Source of the DNA: Helicobacter ailurogastricus
GTDB taxonomy: Bacteria; Campylobacterota; Campylobacteria; Campylobacterales; Helicobacteraceae
Direction: 5' to 3'
DNA length: 64,000 bases
Assembly: GCF_001282945.1 (NCBI RefSeq)
Contig: NZ_CDMG01000002.1
Location: forward strand, 213,039-277,038
Both the position numbers and the translations under genes were made by a program. The notes under the pieces were generated by a model. The model saw nothing but the letters and a program-made list of their open reading frames with translations. It searched no databases and had not been told where the DNA came from. Shown piece after piece: positions 1 through 9,620 of this stretch (its first letter is position 1; each line of letters opens with the position of its first letter).

Positions 1-2102
1 TTTTTGAGGAATACAGGGCTATAAAAATCCCCCGCCAAAGGGAGATCAGAACCTTTAAAGATGTTTTGGAAGTTTTAAAAAATGTGGGGGCACAAAAGGC
101 CATCAGTGCAAACCCGGCCCTTAAAGCCAAAATTGTAGAGTACTTCAACGCGAAAGAAGCGGCTATTTTTAACGAATTTGCGTACTTTTTAAAGCTCTAC
201 CAAGAACGTAGCCACGACCCTAACCGACTCAATTTCCCCGCAATCACGCTTAAAGTGCATCACCTACTTAGGGAAAATGTCATCGACAAGGACTTTTTTT
301 ATTTCCGCCTAGATGGGCAAATCGAGCACATTTTGATCGATGAATTCCAAGACACCAACGATTTACAATTTGGCATTTTAGAGCCCTTGATTGAGGAGAT
401 CAAAGCGGGAGTGGGGCAGAAGTGGGGAGAGCGCAGTGTGTTTTTTGTGGGCGACTCTAAGCAGAGCATCTACGGCTTTAGAGGGAGCAAAAGCGCGCTG
501 TTTGAGAGTGTTTGTGCCAAGATTTCTAGCCAATCTTTAGAACACAATTACCGCAGCATGGGGGTGGTGCTTGGCTTTGTGAATGCCACCTTTGCGCCCA
601 AAATCGCTGGCTATGTGGTGCAAAAATTGCCCGAACAACGCCAAGATTTAGCCAACAAGGGTTATGTGTGCGTGCAGAGTGTGGGCGTGGGTGCATATAA
701 AGACAGCGCGCAAAAGGAAGAAGCCCTTTTAAACGCCACCTTGCAAGCCGTCCAAAAGCTTTTAGACAGCGGGGTGTCCTCTCGAGACATCACCATTTTG
801 TGCTTTAAGAATGACGATGTCAATGATTTAAAAGAGTTTTTAACCCCCCATTTAAAGGGCGAACAGATCGTGAGCGCCGCAGATTTAAGCTTGTTGGCGC
901 AAAAAGAGGTCAAGGCCCTACGCCACGCCCTGCTCTACGCCCTAAGCCCGGCCGAGCAACAAAGCTACCATTTAGCCCATGTGGCTAAGTTGTGTGGCCT
1001 GCCTTTAAACAAGCCGCCCAAGTTGCCCCCTTTAAACCCCCACTTGAGCGCACACATTCTAAATCTCATGCAAATTTTAGAGCTTTATAGTCCGAGTGCG
1101 TGCCATTTTTTAGAACGATCGTTGGAGTTTAACAACCCCCAAGAGTTCTTAGATTTTTTAGAGCAAGAAAACCTTCAAATTGCCCAAAGCGAGACGGTGG
1201 GTCTAAAAATCATGACGATTCACAAATCTAAGGGCATGGAGTTTGGGCATGCCATTTTAATGGACCGCCTAAGCACCAAATCCCCTCCAAACACGCAAAA
1301 ACTTCTGCAAAATGAGCAAGAGGTGTTTTACAAACAAAAAAATAGAGAATATTTTGATCAAGGCTATCAAGCTGCCCTAGAAGCGCATAAACAAGCCCAA
1401 GAGCAAGAACACACCAATGTCTTGTATGTGGCTTGTACCCGCGCTAAAGAGAGTCTCATCATTTTGCAAAAAGACACAGAGAGCGCGCTCGCCTCCTTTG
1501 AGTGTCAAGAGCTGGGGCGATTGCCTCAACGCGCGCCTAAAGAAGCTATGACGGCACTTGCCAACCAAAGCCCCGCTTTGCTTGGCAACCAAAAGGCCTT
1601 TGGCGCACAGATCGATAAAATCTCGGATTTCAACACAGAGGAGAAGGGCAACCGCCCCGCCCGCTTGTTTGGGAGTGCTTTACACAAGGCTTTGGAGTTG
1701 TTTTATGGCTACAAAGTGGATTTAGTGGCCATCAGAGATTATTTAAACCACCATTACAGCTTTGAAAATGTCTCAACCAAGGCCCTTTTAAAACGCCTAG
1801 AGATTTTAGAGCAAGAGTCGTCTTTTCAAAGCTTGCTAAGGGGGCGGATTGCTACGGAAGTGTCTTTTAAATCGAGTCACCAATTAAGCAAAGATTTTTT
1901 ACGCATGGACATGGTCGTTTTTAACAACCAAGGTTTGACGATCCTAGATTACAAGAGCGGGCAGGGCAATGAAGCAGCCCACCGAGCCCAAGTGAGGGGG
2001 TATTTACAAAAGGTGCGCGCGCTCTATCCACAGCAAAACGCTCAAGCTTTTCTGATTTATACCCTCAAAACGCATGTTGAGGTGCAACCGATCAAAGGAT
2101 AA
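1..2102 (+). CDS. addA: AddA/RecB-like helicase-nuclease, 3' part
   Basis: This is the C-terminal part of a UvrD-type DNA helicase fused to a RecB-family nuclease, the AddA subunit used in double-strand break repair. The frame is open to the left edge (first full codon at base 3), so the gene starts outside the window; an in-frame TTG at 66 is not the real start. Visible helicase motifs are LIDEFQDTND (II), VGDSKQSIYGFRG (III), TIHKSKGMEF (V) and YVACTRAKE (VI). The nuclease end shows LTILDYKSG and the QVRGYL motif. The Walker A region is missing because it lies upstream. nhaA follows 2 bases later, the order I recall for H. pylori HP1553-HP1552. The family is certain; calling it AddA rather than another RecB-like protein rests on synteny. 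Confidence 0.9.
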   Translation, partial: FEEYRAIKIPRQREIRTFKDVLEVLKNVGAQKAISANPALKAKIVEYFNAKEAAIFNEFAYFLKLYQERSHDPNRLNFPAITLKVHHLLRENVIDKDFFYFRLDGQIEHILIDEFQDTNDLQFGILEPLIEEIKAGVGQKWGERSVFFVGDSKQSIYGFRGSKSALFESVCAKISSQSLEHNYRSMGVVLGFVNATFAPKIAGYVVQKLPEQRQDLANKGYVCVQSVGVGAYKDSAQKEEALLNATLQAVQKLLDSGVSSRDITILCFKNDDVNDLKEFLTPHLKGEQIVSAADLSLLAQKEVKALRHALLYALSPAEQQSYHLAHVAKLCGLPLNKPPKLPPLNPHLSAHILNLMQILELYSPSACHFLERSLEFNNPQEFLDFLEQENLQIAQSETVGLKIMTIHKSKGMEFGHAILMDRLSTKSPPNTQKLLQNEQEVFYKQKNREYFDQGYQAALEAHKQAQEQEHTNVLYVACTRAKESLIILQKDTESALASFECQELGRLPQRAPKEAMTALANQSPALLGNQKAFGAQIDKISDFNTEEKGNRPARLFGSALHKALELFYGYKVDLVAIRDYLNHHYSFENVSTKALLKRLEILEQESSFQSLLRGRIATEVSFKSSHQLSKDFLRMDMVVFNNQGLTILDYKSGQGNEAAHRAQVRGYLQKVRALYPQQNAQAFLIYTLKTHVEVQPIKG

Positions 2103-2104
2103 CC

Positions 2105-3415
2105 ATGTCCGAATTTATTAAAAAGAACATTTTTGTAGATTTTGTCAAAAGCGAATCCTTTGGAGGGATTTTCTTATTTGTGAGCGCTGTGTGGGCGATG
2201 ATTTACGCCAACTCGTTTCTAGCTCCCTACTACTTTGAGTTGTGGCACACAAGACTAGGGATTGTCTTTGGCAAAACTTTTATGGGCTTTTCGGTGCATC
2301 ACTGGATCGATGATGTGTTGATGGCCTTTTTCTTTTTGCTCGTGGGCTTGGAGATCAAAAGGGAGGTGATGTATGGGGAGCTGTGCGGTTTTCAAAAAGC
2401 GGCTTTCCCTGTCATTGCGGCCTTGGGCGGAATGCTAGCCCCCGGGATCATTTACTATAGTTTAAATGCCGGTACCAACAGCGCACATGGCTTTGGAATC
2501 CCTATGGCGACAGACATTGCTTTTGCTTTGGGGGTGATTTTATTACTGGGTAAGCGCGTGCCGCCTGCGCTCAAAGTTTTTTTGGTAACTTTGGCCGTGG
2601 CCGATGATTTGGGCGCGATCGTGGTGATCGCCATTTTTTACACTTCAAATTTAAAATTGGTGTGGCTAGTAGGCTCGGGGCTGATCTTTTTGGCCTTGTT
2701 GGTGCTAAACCGCTTGGGCGTGAAAAGTTTGTGGCCCTATTTACTCTTAGGCGTGGGGTTGTGGTTTACCACGCTCAATAGCGGTATCCACGCCACCATC
2801 GCCGCCGTGGCTTTGGCTTTTACAATCCCCATTAAAATTTCCCAACCCTCTAAAGTTTTGCAAGCTTTCTTAAGGGCGCTGGAGCATTTTAAAGGCTGCT
2901 TTAAAAACCCTGCCACAAAACCTTTAGAACAAGACCAAAGGGACGCTCTTTACAACCTACAAAACGCCACCATGTCGCTGCAAAGCCCTTTAGAGCGCTT
3001 AGAGCACATTTTGCACCCCTATGGGGCTTACTTCATCATGCCCTTGTTTGCACTAGCCAATGCGGGGGTGCAAATTGGCAAGGATTTAGATTTTCATGTG
3101 GATGAGATTTTATGGGGCGTGATCTTGGGGCTTGTGGTGGGCAAGCCCATAGGGATTTTAGGCATCACATTTTTAAGCGAAAAATTACACATTGCCAAGC
3201 GCCCTGATGGGGTGAGCTGGGGGCAAATCCTAGGGGCGGGCATGCTCGCAGGCATTGGCTTTACCATGTCCATGTTCATCTCCAACATTGCCTTTAACAG
3301 CACGGACGCGATGGAAGTGTCTAAAATCGCCATTTTACTAGGTTCTATCACCTCTGGAATCATCGGCACTCTGTACTTATTGGCTTTAGGGGCATTCCAA
3401 AAAGCCAAAAATTAG
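2105..3415 (+). CDS. nhaA: Na+/H+ antiporter NhaA
   Basis: NhaA exchanges sodium for protons across the inner membrane and helps control pH and salt. The 436-residue protein is a multi-span membrane protein with the paired aspartates of the ion site in AVADDLGAIVVIAIFY, and the early FFFLLVGLEIKRE segment typical of NhaA. A long hydrophilic stretch around residues 250-305 interrupts the membrane helices; the H. pylori protein is also larger than that of E. coli (from memory). The ATG is preceded by AAAGGA. It sits 2 bases after the helicase gene and 43 bases before yajC. Confidence 0.96.
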   Translation: MSEFIKKNIFVDFVKSESFGGIFLFVSAVWAMIYANSFLAPYYFELWHTRLGIVFGKTFMGFSVHHWIDDVLMAFFFLLVGLEIKREVMYGELCGFQKAAFPVIAALGGMLAPGIIYYSLNAGTNSAHGFGIPMATDIAFALGVILLLGKRVPPALKVFLVTLAVADDLGAIVVIAIFYTSNLKLVWLVGSGLIFLALLVLNRLGVKSLWPYLLLGVGLWFTTLNSGIHATIAAVALAFTIPIKISQPSKVLQAFLRALEHFKGCFKNPATKPLEQDQRDALYNLQNATMSLQSPLERLEHILHPYGAYFIMPLFALANAGVQIGKDLDFHVDEILWGVILGLVVGKPIGILGITFLSEKLHIAKRPDGVSWGQILGAGMLAGIGFTMSMFISNIAFNSTDAMEVSKIAILLGSITSGIIGTLYLLALGAFQKAKN

Positions 3416-3425
3416 GAAAAATCGT

Positions 3426-3431
3426 TATAAT
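3426..3431 (+). promoter_or_regulatory. -10 element upstream of yajC
   Basis: A perfect TATAAT lies in the 43-base gap between nhaA and yajC, 27 bases before the yajC ATG. Helicobacter sigma-80 promoters depend mostly on the -10 box. It would start the yajC-secD-secF-leuS run, where no comparable gap occurs downstream. No convincing -35 was seen. Confidence 0.55.
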
Positions 3432-3458
3432 GACACGTTCAGCCACAGAAGGAAGCGT

Positions 3459-3755
3459 ATGAATCAAACCAAGGATATTTTAACCTCTCTATTGCCCTTA
3501 TTGGTGCTGTTTTTGATTTTCTATTTTCTCATCATCCGTCCCCAAAGGGTGCAAGCCAAAAAGCATAAGGAAATGATTGAAGGCCTGCAAAAAGGCGATA
3601 AAATCGTAACGCAGGGCGGACTCATCTGTGAAGTGGTGAAGCCTGAAAACACCTTTTTTAAAGTCAGACTGAACGACAGCACAGAGGTCAAACTTTCTAA
3701 AAGCCATGTCGCCTATAAATTAGATGAAGAAAACACCCAAAGCAAGGAAAGCTAG
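3459..3755 (+). CDS. yajC: Sec translocon accessory protein YajC
   Basis: A small membrane protein of the SecDF-YajC complex. Its 98 residues hold one N-terminal transmembrane helix (about residues 10-27, ending at the typical IIRPQ), then a cytoplasmic domain with the family pattern LQKGDKIVTQGGL. The ATG follows AAGGAAG. secD begins 3 bases after its stop, so the export genes are co-transcribed. Confidence 0.96.
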   Translation: MNQTKDILTSLLPLLVLFLIFYFLIIRPQRVQAKKHKEMIEGLQKGDKIVTQGGLICEVVKPENTFFKVRLNDSTEVKLSKSHVAYKLDEENTQSKES

Positions 3756-3758
3756 CCC

Positions 3759-5363
3759 GTGTCCCGGGTTTTAAACGCACGGCTTTTGGCGTTTATTTTT
3801 GCTCTGATCTTTGGCGTGGGTTTTTCTCTGCCTAGCTTTTTGCAAACCAAGGGGCCTAAGATCACGCTAGGGCTAGATTTAAGGGGCGGGCTTAGTTTGC
3901 TCCTGGGTGTGGGGGTGCAGGAGGCTTTAAAGACCAAATACGCCTCCATCGCCTCCTCACTCGATTACGCGTTTAAGCAACAAAATATTTTGGTGCAGGA
4001 TTTGCGCTCCTCCTTGCAGGGTGTGGATTTCACGCTCTTAGACAAGGACGATGAAAAGAGTGTGCATAAAATTTTAGAGGATTTGCGTAAGGATGGGGTG
4101 GAGATTTTCACCACAGGCAATAATTACAACTTGCGCCTCTCTTTTAGAAAAGCCGAGGCTTACAAACAACAAACCGTGGTGCAAGTCATCAGCACCATTA
4201 AAAACCGCCTCGATCAATTTGGACTAGCCGAGCCCACGGTCTTACAGCAGGGCAAAGATGCGGTTTTAGTGCAATTGCCCGGGATCGACAGCATTGAAGA
4301 AGAGCAAAGGGCAAAAGATTTGATCACCAAATCCGCCCACTTGCAAATGATGGCGGTCGATGAAGAAAAGAATGAGTATTTATACAACTTGACGGATGAA
4401 GAGATCAAAAAGCTGGGCGACGTGGTCTTGCCCTATGCAGGCAAGGGTGGGGCAGCTTACGGGCGTTTGCTCTTAAAAGCAATTCCCATTTTAGATGGGG
4501 AAATGCTTACAGACGCGCAGGTGGTCTATGATAAAGACAACCGTCCTGTGGTGAGTTTCTCTTTAAATTCTCAGGGGGCTAAGATTTTTGGCGACTTCTC
4601 TGGGGCAAATGTCGGCAAGCGCATGGCGGTGGTGCTGGATCACAAGGTCTATTCCGCGCCTTACATTAGAGAGCGCATAGGGGGGGGTAGCGGACAAATC
4701 AGCGGGGATTTCACGGTCGCGCAGGCCAGCGATTTAGCCATTGCGCTAAGAAGCGGGGTTTTAAGCGCTCCGCTTGTGGTCTTAGAAAAACGCATCATCG
4801 GGCCTAGTTTGGGGGCCGATAGCATTAAAACCTCCATCGTGGCTTTGATCGGGGGCTTTATTTTAGTGATGGTCTTTATGATCGCCTACTACGCTCTCGC
4901 CGGGGTGATCGCCAGTGTGGCTTTGGTGGTGAATTTATTTTTAATCATCGCCGTGATGGCGATCTTTGGGGCAACCTTGACCTTGCCGGGCATGGCAGGC
5001 ATTGTGCTCACCGTGGGAATGGCGGTGGATGCAAACATCATCATCAATGAGCGCATTAGAGAGGGCTTAAGGGCCAATGAGAGCATCGCGCAGGCCCTGT
5101 ATTTGGGCTATGCCAACGCCTCGAGGGCGATCTTTGATTCGAATTTAACTTCTTTGATCGCCTCTTTATTGCTCTACGCCTATGGCACGGGCTCGATCAA
5201 GGGCTTTGCGCTCACCACAGGCATTGGCATTTTAGCCTCGATCTTAACCGCCATTGTCGGCACGCAAGGCTTTTACCAAGCCATTTTGCCCAAACTCGCG
5301 CGCAAAAAGAATTTGGCGTTGTGGTTTGGCGTGGCTAACCAAGTTTCTAAAAGGGGGGCTTAG
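3759..5363 (+). CDS. secD: Protein translocase subunit SecD
   Basis: SecD works with SecF in the inner membrane, using proton flow to pull exported proteins out of SecYEG. The 534-residue protein has TM1 at about 8-25, the LGLDLRGG motif, a periplasmic P1 region with SGQISGDFT, and five C-terminal helices including [17 protein letters not shown]. The start is GTG at 3759 with AAGGAAAG upstream. The stop overlaps the secF start in TAGTG. A run of eight G (4680-4687) encodes Gly-Gly-Gly just before SGQISG; slippage there would inactivate the gene. Confidence 0.96.
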   Translation: MSRVLNARLLAFIFALIFGVGFSLPSFLQTKGPKITLGLDLRGGLSLLLGVGVQEALKTKYASIASSLDYAFKQQNILVQDLRSSLQGVDFTLLDKDDEKSVHKILEDLRKDGVEIFTTGNNYNLRLSFRKAEAYKQQTVVQVISTIKNRLDQFGLAEPTVLQQGKDAVLVQLPGIDSIEEEQRAKDLITKSAHLQMMAVDEEKNEYLYNLTDEEIKKLGDVVLPYAGKGGAAYGRLLLKAIPILDGEMLTDAQVVYDKDNRPVVSFSLNSQGAKIFGDFSGANVGKRMAVVLDHKVYSAPYIRERIGGGSGQISGDFTVAQASDLAIALRSGVLSAPLVVLEKRIIGPSLGADSIKTSIVALIGGFILVMVFMIAYYALAGVIASVALVVNLFLIIAVMAIFGATLTLPGMAGIVLTVGMAVDANIIINERIREGLRANESIAQALYLGYANASRAIFDSNLTSLIASLLLYAYGTGSIKGFALTTGIGILASILTAIVGTQGFYQAILPKLARKKNLALWFGVANQVSKRGA

Positions 5364-6325
5364 TGGAGCTGTTTAAGCGGGTTAAAATTTTAAATTTTAT
5401 GGAGTACTCCAAGTGGGGGCTTGGGGTTTCCTCATTGCTCATCCTTGCTTGTTTGGGTTTGATTTTTTTTAAGGGCTTTAATTTGGGCGTAGATTTTGCG
5501 GGCGGGAGCGTGGCCCAGGTGCGTTTCACCCAAAAAGCCCCCATCGCCAAAATCCGACAAGCTTTCACTGAGGCCCAATTTAGCGGCGTGCAGGTGAGCG
5601 CCTTTGGCTCAGAAAAAGAAGTGGTGATTAAAATCCCTGTGGGTAAAGCGCATAAGGATTTAAGCACGGAGATCGACACCATTTTAAAGCCTCTAGGCAA
5701 ATTTGAAATCCGTAAGCTTGACAGCGTGGGGCCCAAAGTGGGCGATGAGCTCAAACAAAAGGGCATTTTGTCCCTCGTTTTGGCTATCCTTGCGATGATG
5801 CTGTATGTGAGTCTGCGCTATGAGTGGCGTTTTGCGCTGGCTAGTGTAATCGCGCTCTTGCACGACAGCCTCATCACCGCCACAAGTGTAATTGTCTTTA
5901 ACATTGATTTAAACCTAGAGGTCATCGCCGCTATTTTAACCCTGATTGGCTACTCCATCAACGACACGATCATCATCTTTGATCGCATCCGCGAGGGGAT
6001 GCTCACCAAGCGCACGAACGATTTAAATTTTGTCATCAACGAAGCGATCTCAAGCACGCTTACAAGGACTTTACTCACCTCTTTGACCGTGTTTTTCGTG
6101 CTCTTGGTGCTCTACATCTTTGGGTCTAAAATCTTGGTGGGCTTTTCTTTGCCCATGTTGATTGGTACCATTGTGGGGACTTATAGCTCGATTTTCATCG
6201 CCCCAAGGGTGGCGATTTTGCTAGGCTTTGATTTAGAGCGCTACCACGAAAACGAGTTAAAAAAGGCCAAAAAGAAACAAGAAAAGGAACGCTTGCGCCG
6301 TCTGTATGAGCATGGGCGGGTTTAG
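5363..6325 (+). CDS. secF: Protein translocase subunit SecF
   Basis: Partner of SecD in post-translocational protein release. The 320-residue protein shows TM1 at about 18-35, the NLGVDFAGGS motif of SecF, and a membrane block with TLIGYSINDTIIIFDRIREG. The GTG start overlaps the secD stop, implying translational coupling. The C-terminus is strongly basic and cytoplasmic (ELKKAKKKQEKERLRR). The next gene starts 15 bases later. Confidence 0.96.
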   Translation: MELFKRVKILNFMEYSKWGLGVSSLLILACLGLIFFKGFNLGVDFAGGSVAQVRFTQKAPIAKIRQAFTEAQFSGVQVSAFGSEKEVVIKIPVGKAHKDLSTEIDTILKPLGKFEIRKLDSVGPKVGDELKQKGILSLVLAILAMMLYVSLRYEWRFALASVIALLHDSLITATSVIVFNIDLNLEVIAAILTLIGYSINDTIIIFDRIREGMLTKRTNDLNFVINEAISSTLTRTLLTSLTVFFVLLVLYIFGSKILVGFSLPMLIGTIVGTYSSIFIAPRVAILLGFDLERYHENELKKAKKKQEKERLRRLYEHGRV

Positions 6326-6340
6326 CCACAAAGGAGAGAT

Positions 6341-6682
6341 ATGGACTGGGGTCGGGTTGTTTTCACAATCTTTAGTTTGGTGAGTACCACCTCCATTGCG
6401 GGGTTTTTGTATGAGCCTAATGTGGTGATTCTCTTTGTAGCGATGGCCTTAAACCTCATTGTAACCACGCTCAAGATCGGGGTGCAAAAACAATTCGCCT
6501 CTGAGCTGATGGGTGGTTCTCTAGTGGCCCTCTTGCACCTCATGCCCGCCTTTGTCTTTTTGCAAATCCTCAATAATTTGATCTTTGCTTATACCCTAAT
6601 GATCGGGGCATTGATCAGCAATGTCTTTTGTTTGGTGCTTTTGGTGATCGACAGCATTAAAAATACAGATGTGGAATACTGA
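6341..6682 (+). CDS. Conserved small membrane protein (DUF6394-type)
   Basis: A 113-residue membrane protein with three or four hydrophobic helices and almost no soluble domain. It lies between secF and leuS, the place of HP1548 in H. pylori as I remember it, and its stop shares one base with the leuS start. The ATG has a strong AAAGGAGA site. No function is known to me; its position in the secDF operon suggests, but does not show, a link to membrane protein biogenesis. Confidence 0.8.
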   Translation: MDWGRVVFTIFSLVSTTSIAGFLYEPNVVILFVAMALNLIVTTLKIGVQKQFASELMGGSLVALLHLMPAFVFLQILNNLIFAYTLMIGALISNVFCLVLLVIDSIKNTDVEY

Positions 6683-9120
6683 TGCAAACTTATAACCCTA
6701 AAGAAATCGAAACAAAATGGCAACAAGTTTGGGCGCAAACGAACGCCTTTGAGCCAAGCCAAGACTTTAGCAAACCCAAGAAATACATTTTAAGCATGCT
6801 GCCCTACCCTAGCGGAGAGGTGCATATGGGGCATGTGAGAAACTACGCTATCGGCGATGCTTTGGCGCGCTATGCCCGCCAAATGGGCTTTAATGTGCTC
6901 CACCCGATGGGCTTTGACGCTTTTGGCATGCCCGCAGAAAACGCCGCCATCAAGCACGGGGTGCATCCTAAAAAATGGACTTATGAAAACATGGCAAAAA
7001 TGCGCCAAGAGTTTGAAGCTTTAGGCTTTTCTTTTTGCCAAGAGCGCGAATTTGCCACCTGTGCGCCCGATTACACCAAGATCGAACAGCAATTTTTTAT
7101 CGAAATGTATCAAAAAGGTTTGGTGTATCAAAAAAAGGCGTGGTTAAACTGGTGCCCCCACGATAAAACCATTTTAGCCAATGAGCAGGTGATCGATGGG
7201 CGATGCTGGCGCTGTGATTGTTTGGTGGAGCAAAAGGAAATGCCCCAATATTACTTAAAAATCACCGCCTATGTGGAAGAGCTTTTAGCGGGGCTAAAAG
7301 CTCTAGAGGGGCACTGGCCTAATCAAGTCTTGCGCATGCAAGAAAATTGGATGGGTAAATCTAGCGGGATGGCTTTTAGTTTTAGCCTCGATGAGAAAAG
7401 CCAAGAGTTGTTAGGACACTCTCAAGGCCTAGAGGTTTTCACTACCCGCATAGACACCCTTTATGGCGTTACCTTCATTGCTCTAGCCCCCGGCCACCCC
7501 TTTGTGCAAACCTTGCTAGACAAGGGCGTTTTAGACCCCATGGCCACTAAGGAAATCATCGCCATCCAAAACACCAACATGCGCACGAGGGCGTTAGAAA
7601 AGAGGGGGGTGGCCCTGCCCTTAAAGGCCATCCACCCGCTCACAAAAGAGCCCATCCCCGTGTTCGTGGCTAATTTTGTGCTAGAAAATTATGGGAGCGG
7701 GGCTTTAATGGGCGTGCCCGGTTGCGACCCTAGGGATTACGAGTTTGCTACACTCTTAAACATCCGCGTTGTGCCCTTGATTGTGGGGCAAGAAGTGCCT
7801 TGCAACGATGAGGGGATTTTACAAAACAGCCACGATTACAATGGCCTAAGCACCACAGAGGCTAAAGAACAATTAAGCACGCTTTTTGAAGAGCAGGGCT
7901 TGGGGCAAAAGGTCATTAACTACCGCTTGCAAGATTGGGGCATTTCAAGGCAGCGCTACTGGGGGGCACTCATCCCTATGGTGCATTGTACTAATTGTGG
8001 GCTGGTGTGTGAGAAGTTAGAAAACCTGCCTATTTTGTTGCCTGAAAATGTGGTGATCGATGGCGAGGGCAACCCCTTAGACAAGCACCCTAACTTTAGA
8101 GATTGCACCTGTCCGCAATGTGGGGGCAAGGCGCAAAGAGAAACCGACACGATGGACACCTTTTTCCAATCAAGCTGGTATTTCTTGCGCTACACCACGC
8201 CCAAAAATTTATGGGACAAACAAGCCTTTGAGCCTAAGGAGCTTGCCTATTGGATGGCTGTGGATACCTATATTGGTGGGATTGAGCACGCCATTTTGCA
8301 CCTGCTCTACGCGCGCTTTTTCACACGCGCACTTAGGGATTTGGGCTATGTCAAGCTAGACGAGCCCTTTTTAACTCTAATCACGCAGGGCATGGTGCTT
8401 AAAGACGGGGCAAAAATGAGCAAGTCTAAGGGCAATGTCGTGACTCCTAGAGAGATTTTAAACAAGCACGGGGCGGACATTGCAAGGCTCTACATCCACT
8501 TTGTCGCTCCCCCGCACAAAGAGCTGGATTGGAACGACCAAGCCCTAGAGGGAGCGGCGCGCTTTTTACGCCGTTTTTATGAAAAATCCTTTTTAGCACG
8601 GCCTTGCGACGATGCGCCAAAAATGGAGTTAAGCAGCTTAAGTGCAGAGGACAAGCAAGCCCGCCAAAAGGTGCATACCGCTTTGCAAAAATGCCACGAC
8701 ATTTTTAATCAGGCCGTGCCTAATTATCCCTTTAACACCCTCATCGCCGCGTGCATGGAGGCTCTAAACGCCCTAGAGAAAAGCACAAACAAAGAGGTTT
8801 GGACGGAGGGCTATTACATCTTAACCCACGCCCTAGAGCCCATCATCCCCCATGTGTGCTTTGAAATTGCGCAAAGGCTTTTTAACCTAAGCAACTTCAG
8901 GCCCCTAAAAGTGGATAGCAAAGCCCTAGAGCAAGATCACATCAACATCGCCATCACCATCAATGGCAAAAAACGCGGGCTAGTGAGCGTGCTTAAAGAT
9001 ACCCCTAAAGAGGAATTGCTAGAGGCCGCCCGTCAAGAGGTGGAAAAGTGGCTAGAGGGGCAAAAAGTGCTTAAAGAAGTGGTCGTACCAGCCAAGTTGG
9101 TGAATTTTGTGATTGCTTGA
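6682..9120 (+). CDS. leuS: Leucyl-tRNA synthetase
   Basis: Class I aminoacyl-tRNA synthetase that charges tRNA-Leu. The 812-residue protein carries the HIGH-type motif HMGHVRN after MLPYPSG, a CP1 editing domain at about residues 220-420 (GLEVFTTRIDTLYGVTF), cysteine pairs around residue 160 (CPHDK, CWRCDC) and 440-480 that look zinc-binding, and the catalytic loop KMSKSKGN near residue 580. Length is normal for bacterial LeuRS. The start overlaps the preceding stop, and lptE overlaps its end. Confidence 0.98.
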   Translation: MQTYNPKEIETKWQQVWAQTNAFEPSQDFSKPKKYILSMLPYPSGEVHMGHVRNYAIGDALARYARQMGFNVLHPMGFDAFGMPAENAAIKHGVHPKKWTYENMAKMRQEFEALGFSFCQEREFATCAPDYTKIEQQFFIEMYQKGLVYQKKAWLNWCPHDKTILANEQVIDGRCWRCDCLVEQKEMPQYYLKITAYVEELLAGLKALEGHWPNQVLRMQENWMGKSSGMAFSFSLDEKSQELLGHSQGLEVFTTRIDTLYGVTFIALAPGHPFVQTLLDKGVLDPMATKEIIAIQNTNMRTRALEKRGVALPLKAIHPLTKEPIPVFVANFVLENYGSGALMGVPGCDPRDYEFATLLNIRVVPLIVGQEVPCNDEGILQNSHDYNGLSTTEAKEQLSTLFEEQGLGQKVINYRLQDWGISRQRYWGALIPMVHCTNCGLVCEKLENLPILLPENVVIDGEGNPLDKHPNFRDCTCPQCGGKAQRETDTMDTFFQSSWYFLRYTTPKNLWDKQAFEPKELAYWMAVDTYIGGIEHAILHLLYARFFTRALRDLGYVKLDEPFLTLITQGMVLKDGAKMSKSKGNVVTPREILNKHGADIARLYIHFVAPPHKELDWNDQALEGAARFLRRFYEKSFLARPCDDAPKMELSSLSAEDKQARQKVHTALQKCHDIFNQAVPNYPFNTLIAACMEALNALEKSTNKEVWTEGYYILTHALEPIIPHVCFEIAQRLFNLSNFRPLKVDSKALEQDHINIAITINGKKRGLVSVLKDTPKEELLEAARQEVEKWLEGQKVLKEVVVPAKLVNFVIA

Positions 9121-9620
9121 TGTGGCGGGCGTGGTTTTTAGTTTTACTGCTTGGTGGTTGTGGGTATCAGCCCATCGCCAACTTTGCAGATAAAGTCTTG
9201 GGTAAGGGGGTGTTTGTGCGCCTCGTGGTGAATTTGCCCAATCCCAAAAACTCCGTAGCGTTTAAGGACTTATTAAACCGCGTGGTGGTCCAGCGTTTCC
9301 AAAACACGCTCACCACAGAGAAACAAGCCGACTCCATCATCACCATTGAAATGAAGAGAGTGATCGACACTTCCATTAGCCAAAACCAAGAGGGTTTTAC
9401 AACCTTTTACCGCGTAACGGTGTATGTTACCTACACCTATGACAATAAAATGGGTGTCACCAAGACTTTTGAGGACAATGGCTACTTCAATTACGCTGTG
9501 TCTTTGCAAGACCCGCTCATCACCTACAACAACCGCGTGTATGCCATAGGCCAAGCGCTGGATCAGACCCTCACGCAATTTGTGTCCCAAATCGCCTATG
9601 AGGGCAAGGTGAATAAATGA
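9117..9620 (+). CDS. lptE: LPS assembly lipoprotein LptE-like
   Basis: The protein of 167 residues begins with a short lipoprotein signal (LVLLLGGCGYQP) whose lipobox cysteine is followed by GYQP, the hallmark of LptE proteins, which plug the LptD barrel and help place LPS in the outer membrane. The rest is a single alpha/beta domain with alternating charged and polar strands. It overlaps leuS by 4 bases and folC by 4 bases. Position matches HP1546. Sequence similarity in this family is weak, so the call rests on the signal, the GYQP motif and synteny. Confidence 0.8.
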   Translation: MMWRAWFLVLLLGGCGYQPIANFADKVLGKGVFVRLVVNLPNPKNSVAFKDLLNRVVVQRFQNTLTTEKQADSIITIEMKRVIDTSISQNQEGFTTFYRVTVYVTYTYDNKMGVTKTFEDNGYFNYAVSLQDPLITYNNRVYAIGQALDQTLTQFVSQIAYEGKVNK

